A stretch of DNA of 64,000 nucleotides from Mycolicibacterium sp. TUM20985 (GCF_030295745.1 NZ_AP027291.1:2666001-2730000), one strand, 5' to 3'; positions 1-10,947 are shown, counted from the first letter of the stretch. Notes: generated by a model not told the origin, from the letters alone. Numbers and translations are program-made.

Positions 1-2
1 CG

Positions 3-974
3 AGCTACTCGGGTGCCTTCGCCAAGCCGACGTTGCACCACCTCGACGTCGCCGTCGCCGGACCGCAGCAGGTGGTGGACGCGATTCGTGGTCAGGACAC
101 CCTCGAAGTGACCGAGGTCGCCGACGCCGCGGCCGCCCGCGCCCTGGTCTACGACCGCACCACCGACGCCGCCTTCGTCGTCGGCCAGACCGGTGATCTG
201 AAGATCTACGTCGCGGGCGGCGGGGGTCGCAGCGTGGCCAACGCGTCGGAGACCGTCGGTCGCGCGATCGCCGCCAAGGCGGGCCTGACACCTGCCGTCG
301 AGGACGTCGCGCCGACCTCGCCGGCCGATCCGCAGGGCACCGTCGAGTTCTACGCGGTGATCTTCCTGTCGATCGGCGCGACCATGGGCGCCGCGGTGTT
401 CGGCCTGATGATGGGAAGCGTGCGCAGGCTGTCGACGCTGGCGCTTCGCACCCTGAGCCTCGCGGCGTACTCGGCGCTGCTGGCGGGCGGCGTGACGCTG
501 TACGTCGACGCGGTCCTGGGGGCCATCACCAGCCACACCTGGCAGGTCTTCGGCGCCCTGTGGCTGTATGCGATCGGCGTCGGCGGTGCCGTCACCGGTG
601 TCGCGGCCGCGTTCGGCACCGTGGCGTCGGCGGTGGTGACGCTCTTCCTGATCATCGTCGGCAACGCCGCCGCGGCAGGCCCGGTCGGGTTGCCGCTGCT
701 GTCGGGCTTCTACCGGACGTTCAACGCCATCGTCCCGCAGGGCTCCGGTGTGGCACTGCTGCGCAGCATCTCCTACTTCGACGGCAACGGAGCCCTGACA
801 CCGATTGTCACCCTGGCCATTTGGGGTGCGACCGGACTCGCGCTCGCAGTGATCGCAGTGCTCGCCCCCAGGGCGTGGACGACCTATCGTGCCAGTCATG
901 ACCGTTACCACGTCCGACACGCCGGGACCGACCCAGCCGTACTACGACCTGGGGTCCTATCACCGGTCGATTGA
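3..974 (+). CDS. C-terminal part of a YhgE/Pip-like ABC-2-type membrane protein (5' partial)
   Basis: The reading frame is open at the left edge, so the true start lies outside the window. The visible part is an extracytoplasmic stretch of about 110 residues followed by about six hydrophobic segments, beginning at FYAVIFLSIGATMGAAVFG and ending at LAVIAVLAPRAW. This layout, a large N-terminal loop followed by a C-terminal block of membrane spans, is typical of the YhgE/Pip and ABC-2 permease families. The substrate is unknown. Its last 77 bases overlap the TPR gene in another frame. The family is fairly clear but the function is not. Confidence 0.55.
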   Translation, partial: SYSGAFAKPTLHHLDVAVAGPQQVVDAIRGQDTLEVTEVADAAAARALVYDRTTDAAFVVGQTGDLKIYVAGGGGRSVANASETVGRAIAAKAGLTPAVEDVAPTSPADPQGTVEFYAVIFLSIGATMGAAVFGLMMGSVRRLSTLALRTLSLAAYSALLAGGVTLYVDAVLGAITSHTWQVFGALWLYAIGVGGAVTGVAAAFGTVASAVVTLFLIIVGNAAAAGPVGLPLLSGFYRTFNAIVPQGSGVALLRSISYFDGNGALTPIVTLAIWGATGLALAVIAVLAPRAWTTYRASHDRYHVRHAGTDPAVLRPGVLSPVD

Positions 975-2592
975 GACGCCGTCCGCCCAGGCGCAGCTGT
1001 GGTTCGACCGCGGCATGGTGTGGGCGTACGCGTTCAACCACGAGGAGTCGATCCTCTGCTTCGAGCGGGCGCTCGCGCTCGACCCCGACCTGGCCATCGC
1101 GCGGTGGGGTATCGCCTACGCGATCGGCCCGAACTACAACAAGGCGTGGGAGGCCTTCGACCCAGCCGACCTGACCGCCTCGTTGGCGAGGGCCCGTGAC
1201 GAGGTGGACCGGGCAGGTACCGGGCGGGCGTCAGCCGTCGAGCGGCGCCTGATCGACGCGCTGGCCACCCGCTTCCCCGCCGACGACTTGGCGGCCGGCC
1301 ACGCCCGCTACGCCGACGCCATGAGTGCGCTCGCCGCCGACTTCCCGGACGACGTCGACGTCCAGGCCCTGGCCGCCGACGCCTTGGTCAACGTCTCGGC
1401 GTGGGCGCTGTGGGACACCAGGACCGGTGAGCCCGCCCCCGGCTCGCGGGTGGTCGAGGCCAAACGCCTCCTCGACGCCGCGCTCGCCACCCAGGAGGGC
1501 CGACGGCACCCCGGCGTCCTGCACCTGTACCTGCACGCAATGGAGATGTCGGCGCGCCCCGAGGACGCCCTGCCGGCAGCGGACCTGTTGCGCGGCCTGG
1601 TCCCCGACGCCGGGCACCTGCAGCACATGCCCAGTCACATCGACGTCCTGTGCGGCGACTACCACCGGTCGATCGATGCGAATCTGGTTGCCGTGCAGGC
1701 GGACCGGAGGTTCGTGGAGCGCGAGGGTCCGCTCAACTTCTATTCGCTCTACCGGGCCCACGACCTGCACTTCGTGGTGTACTCGGCGATGTTCGAGGGC
1801 AGGTATGCGGCAGCCCTGCAAGCGGCCGACGAGCTGGCCGAGCAGCTGACCCCCGAGCTGTTGTCGATCGAATCGCCGCCGATGGCCGACTGGCTGGAGG
1901 CGTTCGCACCCCTGCCGGTACACGTCCTCATCCGCTTCGGTCGGTGGGACGAGCTGATCGCGGAGCCGCTGCCCGACGACGTCGACCTGTACTGCACGAC
2001 GGCCGCGACCGTGCACTACGGCCGGGGTATCGCGCATGCCGCCACGGGACAGCTGGATCGGGCGCGGGCCGAACGCGAGGCCTTCGGCACGGCATACGCC
2101 CGGATCCCGGACACCCGGTATCTGTTCAACAACACGGGTCGTGACATCCTCGCCGTGGCAGGGGCCATGCTGGACGGCGAAATCGCCTATCGCGCAGAGA
2201 GTTACGACGAGGCCTTCGACCATCTTCGGCGGGCGATCGCTCTCGACGATTCCCTGCCGTACGACGAACCGTGGGGCTGGATGCAACCGGTCCGGCATGC
2301 GTACGGTGCGTTGCTGCTCGAGCAGGGCCGGGTCGAGGAGGCGGCCGCGGTATACGCCGCCGACCTCGGACTGGACCCGACGTTGAGCCGCTGCTGCCAG
2401 CATCCCGGCAACGTGTGGAGCCTGCACGGCTATCACGAGTGTCTGACGCGGCTGGGTCGCGACGACGAGGCCGCGGTCATCGGTCGGCAGCTCGACGAGG
2501 CAAAGGCCCGGGCGGACGTCCCGATCGTGGCGTCGTGCGCGTGCCGGCTCGACGTCGAGGACGGTGATGGCGGCTGTTGTGGCTCCGGTTAG
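898..2592 (+). CDS. Tetratricopeptide-repeat protein with Cys-rich tail
   Basis: This is a 564-residue soluble protein built of helical repeats. TPR-like units are visible at residues about 40-75 (SILCFERALALDPDLAIARW) and near the C terminus (LRRAIALDDSLPYDEPWGW, AAVYAADLGLDPTLSRCCQH). TPR proteins usually hold protein complexes together; no partner can be named here. The C terminus contains several cysteines (CCQHPGN, VASCACR, GGCCGSG), which could bind metal. ATG at 898 was chosen; GTG at 889 in the same frame is possible. It overlaps the upstream membrane-protein gene by 77 bases, so the two are probably co-transcribed. Confidence 0.7.
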   Translation: MTVTTSDTPGPTQPYYDLGSYHRSIETPSAQAQLWFDRGMVWAYAFNHEESILCFERALALDPDLAIARWGIAYAIGPNYNKAWEAFDPADLTASLARARDEVDRAGTGRASAVERRLIDALATRFPADDLAAGHARYADAMSALAADFPDDVDVQALAADALVNVSAWALWDTRTGEPAPGSRVVEAKRLLDAALATQEGRRHPGVLHLYLHAMEMSARPEDALPAADLLRGLVPDAGHLQHMPSHIDVLCGDYHRSIDANLVAVQADRRFVEREGPLNFYSLYRAHDLHFVVYSAMFEGRYAAALQAADELAEQLTPELLSIESPPMADWLEAFAPLPVHVLIRFGRWDELIAEPLPDDVDLYCTTAATVHYGRGIAHAATGQLDRARAEREAFGTAYARIPDTRYLFNNTGRDILAVAGAMLDGEIAYRAESYDEAFDHLRRAIALDDSLPYDEPWGWMQPVRHAYGALLLEQGRVEEAAAVYAADLGLDPTLSRCCQHPGNVWSLHGYHECLTRLGRDDEAAVIGRQLDEAKARADVPIVASCACRLDVEDGDGGCCGSG

Positions 2593-2680
2593 CGTCAATC
2601 GTCCGTGGGATCGGGTGCGCTGTTCTAGCGACCCGCTGACGCGTAGCAGGCCGGCGCGTGCCGCTGCGTACACTCCGGCT

Positions 2681-3172
2681 GTGGCAATCAGCAACGGCGA
2701 CCTCGGTCACCTGCGGCGTTGCGTCGAGCTGGCCGGGGAGGCGCAGGCGGCCGGTGACGAGCCGTTCGGTTCACTGCTGGTCGACGCCAACGGCGTCGTC
2801 CGCCTCGAGGCCAGGAACCGGATCACCGAGGGTCCCCACGGTGGCGACGCGACCCGGCACCCGGAGTTCGAGATCGCCCGCTGGGCCGCGTCGAACCTCT
2901 CGCCCGACGAACGCGCCGCCGCCACGGTCTACACCTCGGGTGAACACTGCCCGATGTGCGCAGCCGCCCACGCCTGGGTGGGTCTCGGCCGCATCGTGTA
3001 CGCGGCGTCCACCGCGCAGATGGTCGACTGGCTGCAGATCTGGGGCGTGTCGGCCTCACCCGTCGCACCGTTGCCGATCACGACGATCGCCCCGGGTGTC
3101 GACGCCGCCGGGCCCGCACCCGAACTCGCCGAGGAGATGAAGGTCATGTACGAAGGGACTTTCCGAAGGTGA
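2681..3172 (+). CDS. Cytidine/deoxycytidylate deaminase-family nucleoside deaminase
   Basis: This 163-residue zinc hydrolase has the family signature: HPEFE (the His-x-Glu motif, with Glu as proton shuttle) near residue 62 and CPMCAAAH (the PCxxC-type zinc ligands) near residue 90. It probably deaminates a free base or nucleoside such as guanine, cytosine or adenosine; the exact substrate cannot be read from the sequence. GTG at 2681 is preferred because the in-frame extension upstream runs back into the TPR gene and does not look like deaminase sequence. The stop overlaps the start of the amylase-like gene (GTGA), so the two are translationally coupled. Confidence 0.75.
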   Translation: MAISNGDLGHLRRCVELAGEAQAAGDEPFGSLLVDANGVVRLEARNRITEGPHGGDATRHPEFEIARWAASNLSPDERAAATVYTSGEHCPMCAAAHAWVGLGRIVYAASTAQMVDWLQIWGVSASPVAPLPITTIAPGVDAAGPAPELAEEMKVMYEGTFRR

Positions 3173-4470
3173 CCGATCCAGCGTGGGTCGAGCACGCGAT
3201 CTGGTGGCAGGTCTACCCGTTGGGGTTCGTCGGCGCCTTTCCCGCCGACCCTCCACCGACCGCCGACGAACACCGCCTGCGCCGCGTCGCCGCGTGGTTC
3301 GACCACGCGCTGGAGCTCGGCGCATCGGGTATCGCGCTCGGACCCGTCTTCGCCTCGCAGACACACGGTTACGACACGGTCGACCACTACGCGATCGACC
3401 CGCGCCTCGGCGACGACTCCGACTTCGACCACCTCGTCGAGGAGGCCCGCGGGCGGGGGTTGCGCATCCTCCTCGACGGGGTGTTCAACCACGTCGGTAC
3501 CCAGTTCAGCCGCCATCGGGATGCGCTCGCGGGCGGTGACGACTCGTGGTTCCGCAAGGGCCGCAACGGGTTCGCCACCTTCGAGGGGCACGACGGGTTG
3601 GTCACCCTGAACCATCGCAACCCGGCCGTCGTCGACTACGTCGTCGACGTGATGCTGCACTGGTTGCGCCGAGGTGCCGACGGCTGGCGGTTGGACGCCG
3701 CCTACGCGGTGCCCGACGCGTTCTGGGCGGAGGTGCTGCCCAGGGTGCGCCGCGAGTTCCCCGATGCGTGGTTCGTCGGCGAGGTCATCCACGGCGACTA
3801 CGCGGGCACCGTCGCCGCATCGACGTTCGACTCCGTGACGCAGTACGAACTGTGGAAGGCCGTCTGGAGCAGCCTCAACGATGGCAACTTCCACGAACTC
3901 GACCACGCCCTGACGCGGCACGACGAATTCCTCACCGCGTTCGTTCCGATGACGTTCCTCGGCAATCACGACGTCACCCGCATCGCCAGCCAACTCACCG
4001 ACGAGAGACACGTCGGGCATGCGCTCGCGCTGCTGCTGACCATCGGGGGCACGCCGAGCGTGTATGCGGGCGACGAGTGGGGCTACCGCGGAGTCAAGGA
4101 GGAGCGTGTCGGTGGCGATGACGCCGTCCGGCCCGAGTTCCCCTCCAGCCCAGACGAATCCGAGCACCTCGGCCACGACGCATTCCGGCTTCATCAGCAC
4201 CTGATCGGCCTGCGCCGTCGCCACCCGTGGCTGCACGATGCGCACTCGTCCGCCCTGCACCTGACCAACCGCCAGTACGTCTACCGGACCACCTCCGAAA
4301 CCGGAACGCTGCTGGTGGCGCTCAACGTGGATGACGAGCCGCTGCGAAAGTCATTGTCGGACTTCGACATCGACAGCGCACGCATTGCCGCCGGCTCCGG
4401 TGTTCCCGGCGAGGACCGCATCGACCGCATCGATGTCGAGCCGCACGGCTGGGTCATCCTCGAGGTCTAG
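3169..4470 (+). CDS. GH13 alpha-amylase-family glycosidase
   Basis: A 433-residue cytoplasmic protein (no signal peptide) with a GH13 (beta/alpha)8 barrel. All conserved regions are present: DGVFNHVG (region I), GWRLDAAYAVP with the nucleophilic Asp (region II), FVGEVIHGDY with the acid/base Glu (region III) and FLGNHDVTRI (region IV). The short length and the opening IWWQVYPLGFVGAF resemble intracellular maltodextrin or trehalose-related hydrolases; the substrate is not certain. The GTG start overlaps the deaminase stop by four bases. The stop codon TAG lies inside CTAG, which also gives the stop of the convergent DUF1810 gene. Confidence 0.8.
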   Translation: MTDPAWVEHAIWWQVYPLGFVGAFPADPPPTADEHRLRRVAAWFDHALELGASGIALGPVFASQTHGYDTVDHYAIDPRLGDDSDFDHLVEEARGRGLRILLDGVFNHVGTQFSRHRDALAGGDDSWFRKGRNGFATFEGHDGLVTLNHRNPAVVDYVVDVMLHWLRRGADGWRLDAAYAVPDAFWAEVLPRVRREFPDAWFVGEVIHGDYAGTVAASTFDSVTQYELWKAVWSSLNDGNFHELDHALTRHDEFLTAFVPMTFLGNHDVTRIASQLTDERHVGHALALLLTIGGTPSVYAGDEWGYRGVKEERVGGDDAVRPEFPSSPDESEHLGHDAFRLHQHLIGLRRRHPWLHDAHSSALHLTNRQYVYRTTSETGTLLVALNVDDEPLRKSLSDFDIDSARIAAGSGVPGEDRIDRIDVEPHGWVILEV

Positions 4471-4895
4471 CGCGGCCCCAGCATGCGCACGGTCCGCTCG
4501 TCGCGCTGGCCGCCGTAGTACCTGTGCAGCACCGCGGTGAAGTCACCGTCATCGTCGGTCACCTCGGCGAACAGCGTCATCGACGAGGCGAGCTTCATCG
4601 CATCGACCGAGCCCATCAACGCCTCGGCGGTGACGGCACCGGACTGCGCCACCAGCCGCGCGCACTGGTGCAGCCGTGGTCCCAGTACGTCGTGGCCGAG
4701 GTAGGCGAGCGCCTCCTCGCGGGAGCCGATGCCGTACCGGTCGGCCATCGCCGTCGACCCCAGCCCGCGCAGCTGCGGGAAGACGAACCACATCCAGTGC
4801 GAGCGCTTGCGACCGGCGCGCAGTTCGTCCAGCACGTCGTCGAAGACGGGGTGCTGCGCCTCGACGAAGCGCTCCAGCTGATGAGGATCGTCCAT
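4467..4895 (-). CDS. DUF1810 family protein
   Basis: A 142-residue protein, the usual DUF1810 length, starting MDDPHQLERFVEAQ. The family signature HWMWFVFPQLRGLG sits near residue 35 and a conserved YGI follows. Members are small soluble proteins of unknown function. The start was placed at the ATG at 4895 because the upstream extension is low-complexity Arg/Pro sequence unlike the family. It is convergent with the amylase gene and shares the CTAG in which both stop codons lie. Confidence 0.8.
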   Translation of the reverse strand: MDDPHQLERFVEAQHPVFDDVLDELRAGRKRSHWMWFVFPQLRGLGSTAMADRYGIGSREEALAYLGHDVLGPRLHQCARLVAQSGAVTAEALMGSVDAMKLASSMTLFAEVTDDDGDFTAVLHRYYGGQRDERTVRMLGPR

Positions 4896-6365
<1,470 letters not shown>

Positions 6366-6391
6366 GCGAACTGCCTGAAGAGAAGGACCAG

Positions 6392-6431
6392 GGAACCTGC
6401 CGTCACCCCCCGGGCGGCAGGTTTCCTTTTT
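6392..6431 (+). terminator. Intrinsic terminator after fbpC
   Basis: A GC-rich stem pairs AACCTGCCG (6394-6402) with CGGCAGGTT (6415-6423) around a C-rich loop and is followed by five Ts (6427-6431). It lies about 30 bases after the fbpC stop and just beyond the end of the convergent GNAT-AAA gene, so it may act for both strands. Confidence 0.85.
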
Positions 6432-6433
6432 CG

Positions 6434-6463
6434 TTCACAGCCGGGTGCTTCACAGCCGGGTGC
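6434..6463. repeat. 15-bp tandem duplication over the 3' end of the GNAT-AAA gene
   Basis: Two perfect adjacent copies of TTCACAGCCGGGTGC (6434-6448 and 6449-6463). Read on the minus strand the unit ends in TGA, so the gene has two in-frame stop codons 15 bases apart. The duplicated unit encodes the last residues of the protein. Confidence 0.9.
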
Positions 6464-7724
6464 ATTGGGCGATGTCCTCCTCGAATTCCGCGAGCATCGC
6501 GTCGGTCAACGTCGGCCGGGTGTCGGCGATCGCGGCCAGATAGTCCTCGGTGCGTGCCGGCTCGCCGCGTCGGAACTCGATCTCGCGCTCGAACGCGGAC
6601 TGAGATCCCTTGCGGGCGGCGAACTCGATGTCCGCAGGGGTGAACATCGCACTGGCGGCCACCAATTGGGTGACATCGGTCGAGTCCGACGGCGCGAGAT
6701 ACCTGGCCCAGATGGCGGCCCTGGCCGTCGCATCGGGTGGACCGACCGGGATGACGTAGTCGAATCGCCCGGGCCGCAGAATCGCCGAATCCAGCGACCG
6801 CACCGAATTGGTGGCGCAGACGAGCAATCTGTCCCCGTGCTGGCGGAAGGCGGGAATCAGCTTGAGCAGTTCGTTGGTCACCCCGTGCGCCGGATCCGTG
6901 GGAACGCCCGAACGGGAACCGGCGATCTCCTCCACCTCGTCGATGAAGACCAGCACGGAATCGAGGTCGGCCAGGGTCGCGAAGGCGTCGCGCAGCGCCC
7001 CTGCCATCGCGACACCCGGCGTGGCGAGCCGCGATGGAAACAGTTCGACGAACGGCCAGCCGAGCCGCCCGGCGACGGCCTTGGCGAAACTCGTCTTGCC
7101 CGTGCCGGGTGGCCCGAACAGGATCACCGCCTTCGGTGGCGTCACCGCGTATTCGGCTGCAGCGCTTGGCTCTACGAGGGGTAACACGATGCGTCGCTCG
7201 ATGACGAGCTTCTCGGCCTCCATTCCGGCCATGGCGTGCCACTGGCCGCGCGGGATGACCTGCGCGCCAAGCGCTGACAGCAAGCCCGCATCCGACGAGC
7301 CCAGGTGGTCGATCTTCTCGAAGTAACTCAGCCCGGTGCGCTCCTCGTAGCCCCCATTCGACAGCGCCGTGGTCCCGGCCGCCTTGGGGGGCAGCATCGC
7401 CGTGATGCGCCGCGCCCCCGCCACCCTTAGGCGCTGCTCGAGTTCGTTGAGCAGAGCGCTGCCAATACCCCGATCGCGCCAGCGACTCGCCAACGCCACC
7501 ATCGTGATCCACGCCCGGTCCCCGTGGACCAGTCCACTCGCCATGCCCACCGGTTGATCGCCGACGACCGCGACGACGCATGGTTGACCACCACGCGCAC
7601 TGGTCACCACTTCGGATATGCCGAACGCGGGCAACGGTTCACCGGGGAGTCGGTTCTGCTCCCAGATCGAGATGAGCTCGTCGAGGTCGTCGTCGTGGAA
7701 GTCGCGCAGTCGCCAGGGGTTCAT
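6450..7724 (-). CDS. GNAT acetyltransferase fused to AAA+ ATPase
   Basis: A 424-residue two-domain protein. Residues about 1-145 form a GNAT acyltransferase, with the acetyl-CoA loop RWRDRGIGSALL near residue 85. Residues about 195-400 form an AAA+ module: Walker A GPPGTGKTS, Walker B VLVFIDEVEE, and a second region of homology LRPGRFDYVIPVGPPD with the arginines expected of a classical AAA (FtsH/Cdc48-like) ATPase. The combination suggests ATP-driven remodelling of a partner that is also acylated, but no substrate can be named. It is transcribed alone, convergent to fbpC, downstream of the small secreted-protein gene. Its 3' end carries the 15-bp duplication. Confidence 0.8.
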   Translation of the reverse strand: MNPWRLRDFHDDDLDELISIWEQNRLPGEPLPAFGISEVVTSARGGQPCVVAVVGDQPVGMASGLVHGDRAWITMVALASRWRDRGIGSALLNELEQRLRVAGARRITAMLPPKAAGTTALSNGGYEERTGLSYFEKIDHLGSSDAGLLSALGAQVIPRGQWHAMAGMEAEKLVIERRIVLPLVEPSAAAEYAVTPPKAVILFGPPGTGKTSFAKAVAGRLGWPFVELFPSRLATPGVAMAGALRDAFATLADLDSVLVFIDEVEEIAGSRSGVPTDPAHGVTNELLKLIPAFRQHGDRLLVCATNSVRSLDSAILRPGRFDYVIPVGPPDATARAAIWARYLAPSDSTDVTQLVAASAMFTPADIEFAARKGSQSAFEREIEFRRGEPARTEDYLAAIADTRPTLTDAMLAEFEEDIAQCTRL

Positions 7725-7796
7725 GCGTCATTCGTAGCTTGGCGAATGGCCCGTGCCATCGCCCGTTCGGGGGTTTGACACGGGTAGACGCCAAGC

Positions 7797-7828
7797 GGGG
7801 CCGCGGAGTCGAAAGACTCCACGGCCCC
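7797..7828 (-). terminator. Hairpin after the small secreted-protein gene
   Basis: GGGGCCG-C-GGAGTC pairs with GACTCC-A-CGGCCCC around a GAAA tetraloop (7811-7814). The stem is 13 pairs with one mismatch. There is no clear T tract, as is common for mycobacterial hairpin terminators. On the minus strand it separates the secreted-peptide gene from the GNAT-AAA gene. Confidence 0.65.
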
Positions 7829-7875
7829 ACTGTCGCCGGCGATCACCCGAGACGTGTCACCGGGCCGACCGCGGC

Positions 7876-8106
7876 TCAATCGAAGAACATGAACGGGGCC
7901 GGCGAGGAGAACTGGCCGTAGCTCATCGGCGGCGAGACGACCGGTGGCTTGACGACGATCGCGTTGTGGCCTTGCTTGTCGACGACCGTGGTTCGACCGT
8001 TGTCGGTGACGGTGCTGGGGTTCGCGGCGGACGCCATCGGCATCGCGGCGATCGCTGCTGCGGCGAGGCCCGTCATGAGGCCGGTGGCGATGTAGCGGAA
8101 CTTCAT
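7876..8106 (-). CDS. Small secreted protein of unknown function
   Basis: A 76-residue protein. MKFRYIATGLMTGLAAAAIA is a classic signal peptide with likely cleavage after MASA, leaving a mature peptide of about 48 residues rich in Val and Pro and ending SSPAPFMFFD. A good ribosome-binding site (AGGAG) precedes the ATG. I recognise no domain. It lies between the histidine-kinase gene and the GNAT-AAA gene on the same strand, and a hairpin follows it, so it is probably its own transcript. Confidence 0.65.
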   Translation of the reverse strand: MKFRYIATGLMTGLAAAAIAAMPMASAANPSTVTDNGRTTVVDKQGHNAIVVKPPVVSPPMSYGQFSSPAPFMFFD

Positions 8107-8233
8107 GTGTTGCTCCTATCGTGGTTGTCGGATTCGATATCAGCTCCGAAATATGCTGTCCGTTAATGGAATCCGTTCTTTGCTTACGAGTTCCAATCTA
8201 CCGAGCGGTGGTGGGAAGTCACGGCTTTCATGC

Positions 8234-8270
8234 CGAACGCACATGTGGCGAGGTGGGAGACGTGCGTTCG
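8234..8270 (-). terminator. Possible hairpin downstream of the histidine kinase gene
   Basis: A perfect 9-bp inverted repeat, CGAACGCAC (8234-8242) and GTGCGTTCG (8262-8270), with a 19-base loop, sits about 50 bases beyond the kinase stop codon. There is no T run, so terminator function is a guess. The region from 8107 to 8220 is AT-richer and likely holds the promoter of the small secreted protein. Confidence 0.35.
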
Positions 8271-8317
8271 ACGCGGTGATCACCGCCGAAGCGAAACGCG
8301 AACTCCAACAGAGGATG

Positions 8318-9780
8318 TCAACGAGCGTCGTAACCATCGATCGGCAACAGGACGCGGAATACGGTGCTGCCCTTGGCTGAATGCGCGGTGACGGTACCGC
8401 CGTGCGCCTCGGTGATGGAGGCGACGATGGCCAGTCCCAGTCCCGTACTGGTGCCCTCGCCGGACCGGGACCGGTTGCCTCGCACGAACCGGCCGAACAA
8501 CTCGGGTAGGAGCTTCGCGTCGATCCCCGGCCCGTCGTCGGAGACCGTCAGCTCCGCCTCGGACCCGACCATCCGCAGGGCGGTTCTCACGATCACTCCC
8601 GCGGGAGTGTGATGACGAGCGTTGCCCAACAGGTTGCTGACCAGCTGATGGAGCTGTGCCTTGTCGCCCATCAGCCACAGCGGCTCGCGGGGAAGCTCGG
8701 TTAGCCATTCGTGATCGGGCGCGGAGACGGTTGCGTCGTTGACGGCATCGACGACCAGCTGGGTGAGCTCGACCCGCTCCATCTCGAGCCCCTGGCCCTC
8801 GTCGAGACGGGACAACAGCAGCATGTCACTGACCAGAGCGGTCATTCGGCGGGACTCCGACTCGATCCGGGCCAACGCGTATTCGGTCGTGGCGGGCAGC
8901 GACTCACTCTCCTGCCGGGTCAGTTCGGCGTAACCGAGGATCGCCGTCAGCGGTGTGCGCAGTTCGTGGCTGGCGTCGGTGAGGAACCGCCGCATCCGGC
9001 GATCGGACGCGGCCCGGGCGGCCAGCGCCGTGTCGACGTTGGCCAAGAGGCGGTTCAGGGTCTCCCCCACGATGCCGACTTCGTTGTCCGGGTCGGAGTC
9101 GGCCTTGCGAACGCGGTCGATGATGCGGTGGTCCTCGGCGGCCAGTGGCAAGGTGGCGGCGCGCGAGGCGGTGGCGGCGACTCTGCGCAACGGTCGCAGG
9201 GCCCACCGCAGCAGCACGACGGTTCCGATGCCGGCAAGGATGGCGGCCGCGAGTGAGATCGCCACGACCAGAACGGTCTTGGTGGCGACGAACGCGTTGA
9301 CGCTCTCCAGTGACACGGCCGACACCAGCCGCTGGCCGTCACCTTCTTCGCTGCTGACCACCCGATAGTTGCCGAGGTCGCCCAGCTTCACGGTCCGCGG
9401 TGAGGGTCGACCCCAGTCCTGCGACTGGATCGAGGCGACCGCCGCCGGGGAGGCCGCGATGGTCTGGTCATCGGAGAACACCGCCGACGCGACCACCTCT
9501 CCGTCGTCGAGCACGGCGATCAGCGTGCCCGGCGCCTGACCTGTGAAGGCACTCAGCGCCATACCGCCGTCGGGCTGGGGCTTGGTGACGTAGGAGTGTT
9601 CGAACGCGGCCAGCGAGTGCGAGACCTCGTCGTCGCTCATCGCAGTGACGTAGGCGTGCAGGCTGTAGACCGAGAGGCCGCCAATGGTGAGGGCGACAAC
9701 GGTTACCAGCGCCGAGACGCCGTACATCAGCTGGCGGCTGAGCGTCCGCGGACGCCACCAGGGCGAGGTGCGCTCGCGGG

Positions 9781-9784
<4 letters not shown>
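8318..9784 (-). CDS. Two-component sensor histidine kinase
   Basis: A 488-residue membrane kinase. The first membrane span is near residues 20-42, then comes an extracytoplasmic sensor region of about 130 residues, a second span (VLVVAISLAAAILAGIGTVV), a HAMP-like linker, the H-box FLTDASHELRTPLTA with the phospho-accepting His, the N-box LVSNLLGNARHHTP, G1 SDDGPGID and G2 GTSTGLGLAIV. The TTG start at 9784 overlaps the regulator stop (TTGA) and keeps the short basic N terminus before the first span. It is co-transcribed with the response regulator. The layout resembles the mycobacterial TrcS/TcrY group, but I cannot assign which, and the signal is unknown. Confidence 0.85.
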
Positions 9785-10551
<767 letters not shown>

Positions 10552-10580
10552 GCTTCCAGTCTCCCCCAGGTTGGGCCACT

Positions 10581-10613
10581 GCCAACAAGTTCACAGGTTC
10601 TTATTATGTTGGC
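10581..10613. promoter_or_regulatory. Inverted repeat upstream of the response regulator gene
   Basis: GCCAACA (10581-10587) and TGTTGGC (10607-10613) form a perfect 7-base inverted repeat 30-62 bases upstream of the regulator start, in an AT-rich patch. A further partial copy (ATTGGC) follows at about 10615-10620. It could be an autoregulatory site; this is inferred from position only. Confidence 0.35.
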
Positions 10614-10947
10614 TATTGGCAATGCATTTCGCTGGCTTCGCATGACGCGTGCTCATGTCCTTTACTTAGGACGTTGTCCGACAGCATCTCTGGACGGTCA
10701 CCGAGGGGCGCGGTCAGCTCCCGGACAGGTAGTCGGCAGTCCGAGTCTGTGACGACCGCAACAGAACCGTTGGAGCGGGCAACATTTGCGTCTTCTATGC
10801 GTCCGACCATCTACCTTGCCGCATCGTGGATGCCATAACTACTCTCGCACTTGACAATTGATTGCGTCCGCGTCAAATGGACAAACCGCGATCACCTCCG
10901 CCAGGTTCGAGTCCGTCGACCGGCGCCCCCGATGGGAGTTCGACATC
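10614..10947. other. Divergent intergenic region, two-component system versus SulP-carbonic anhydrase
   Basis: This stretch is lower in GC than its surroundings and holds no convincing gene. TTGACA at 10851-10856 looks like a -35 box, but I see no good -10 at the right distance. An open frame reaches back to 10858, but it would start inside this TTGACA, so it was not used as the start of the transporter. Confidence 0.4.

Noticed and set aside
1231..2694. Long minus-strand frame opposite the TPR gene
   Set aside because: Its frame follows the third-position GC bias of the TPR gene and the protein is His/Gln/Val-rich without domain features.
10851..10856. TTGACA as the -35 box of the SulP-carbonic anhydrase promoter
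   Set aside because: No acceptable -10 follows at 16-18 bases; kept only as a remark on the intergenic region.
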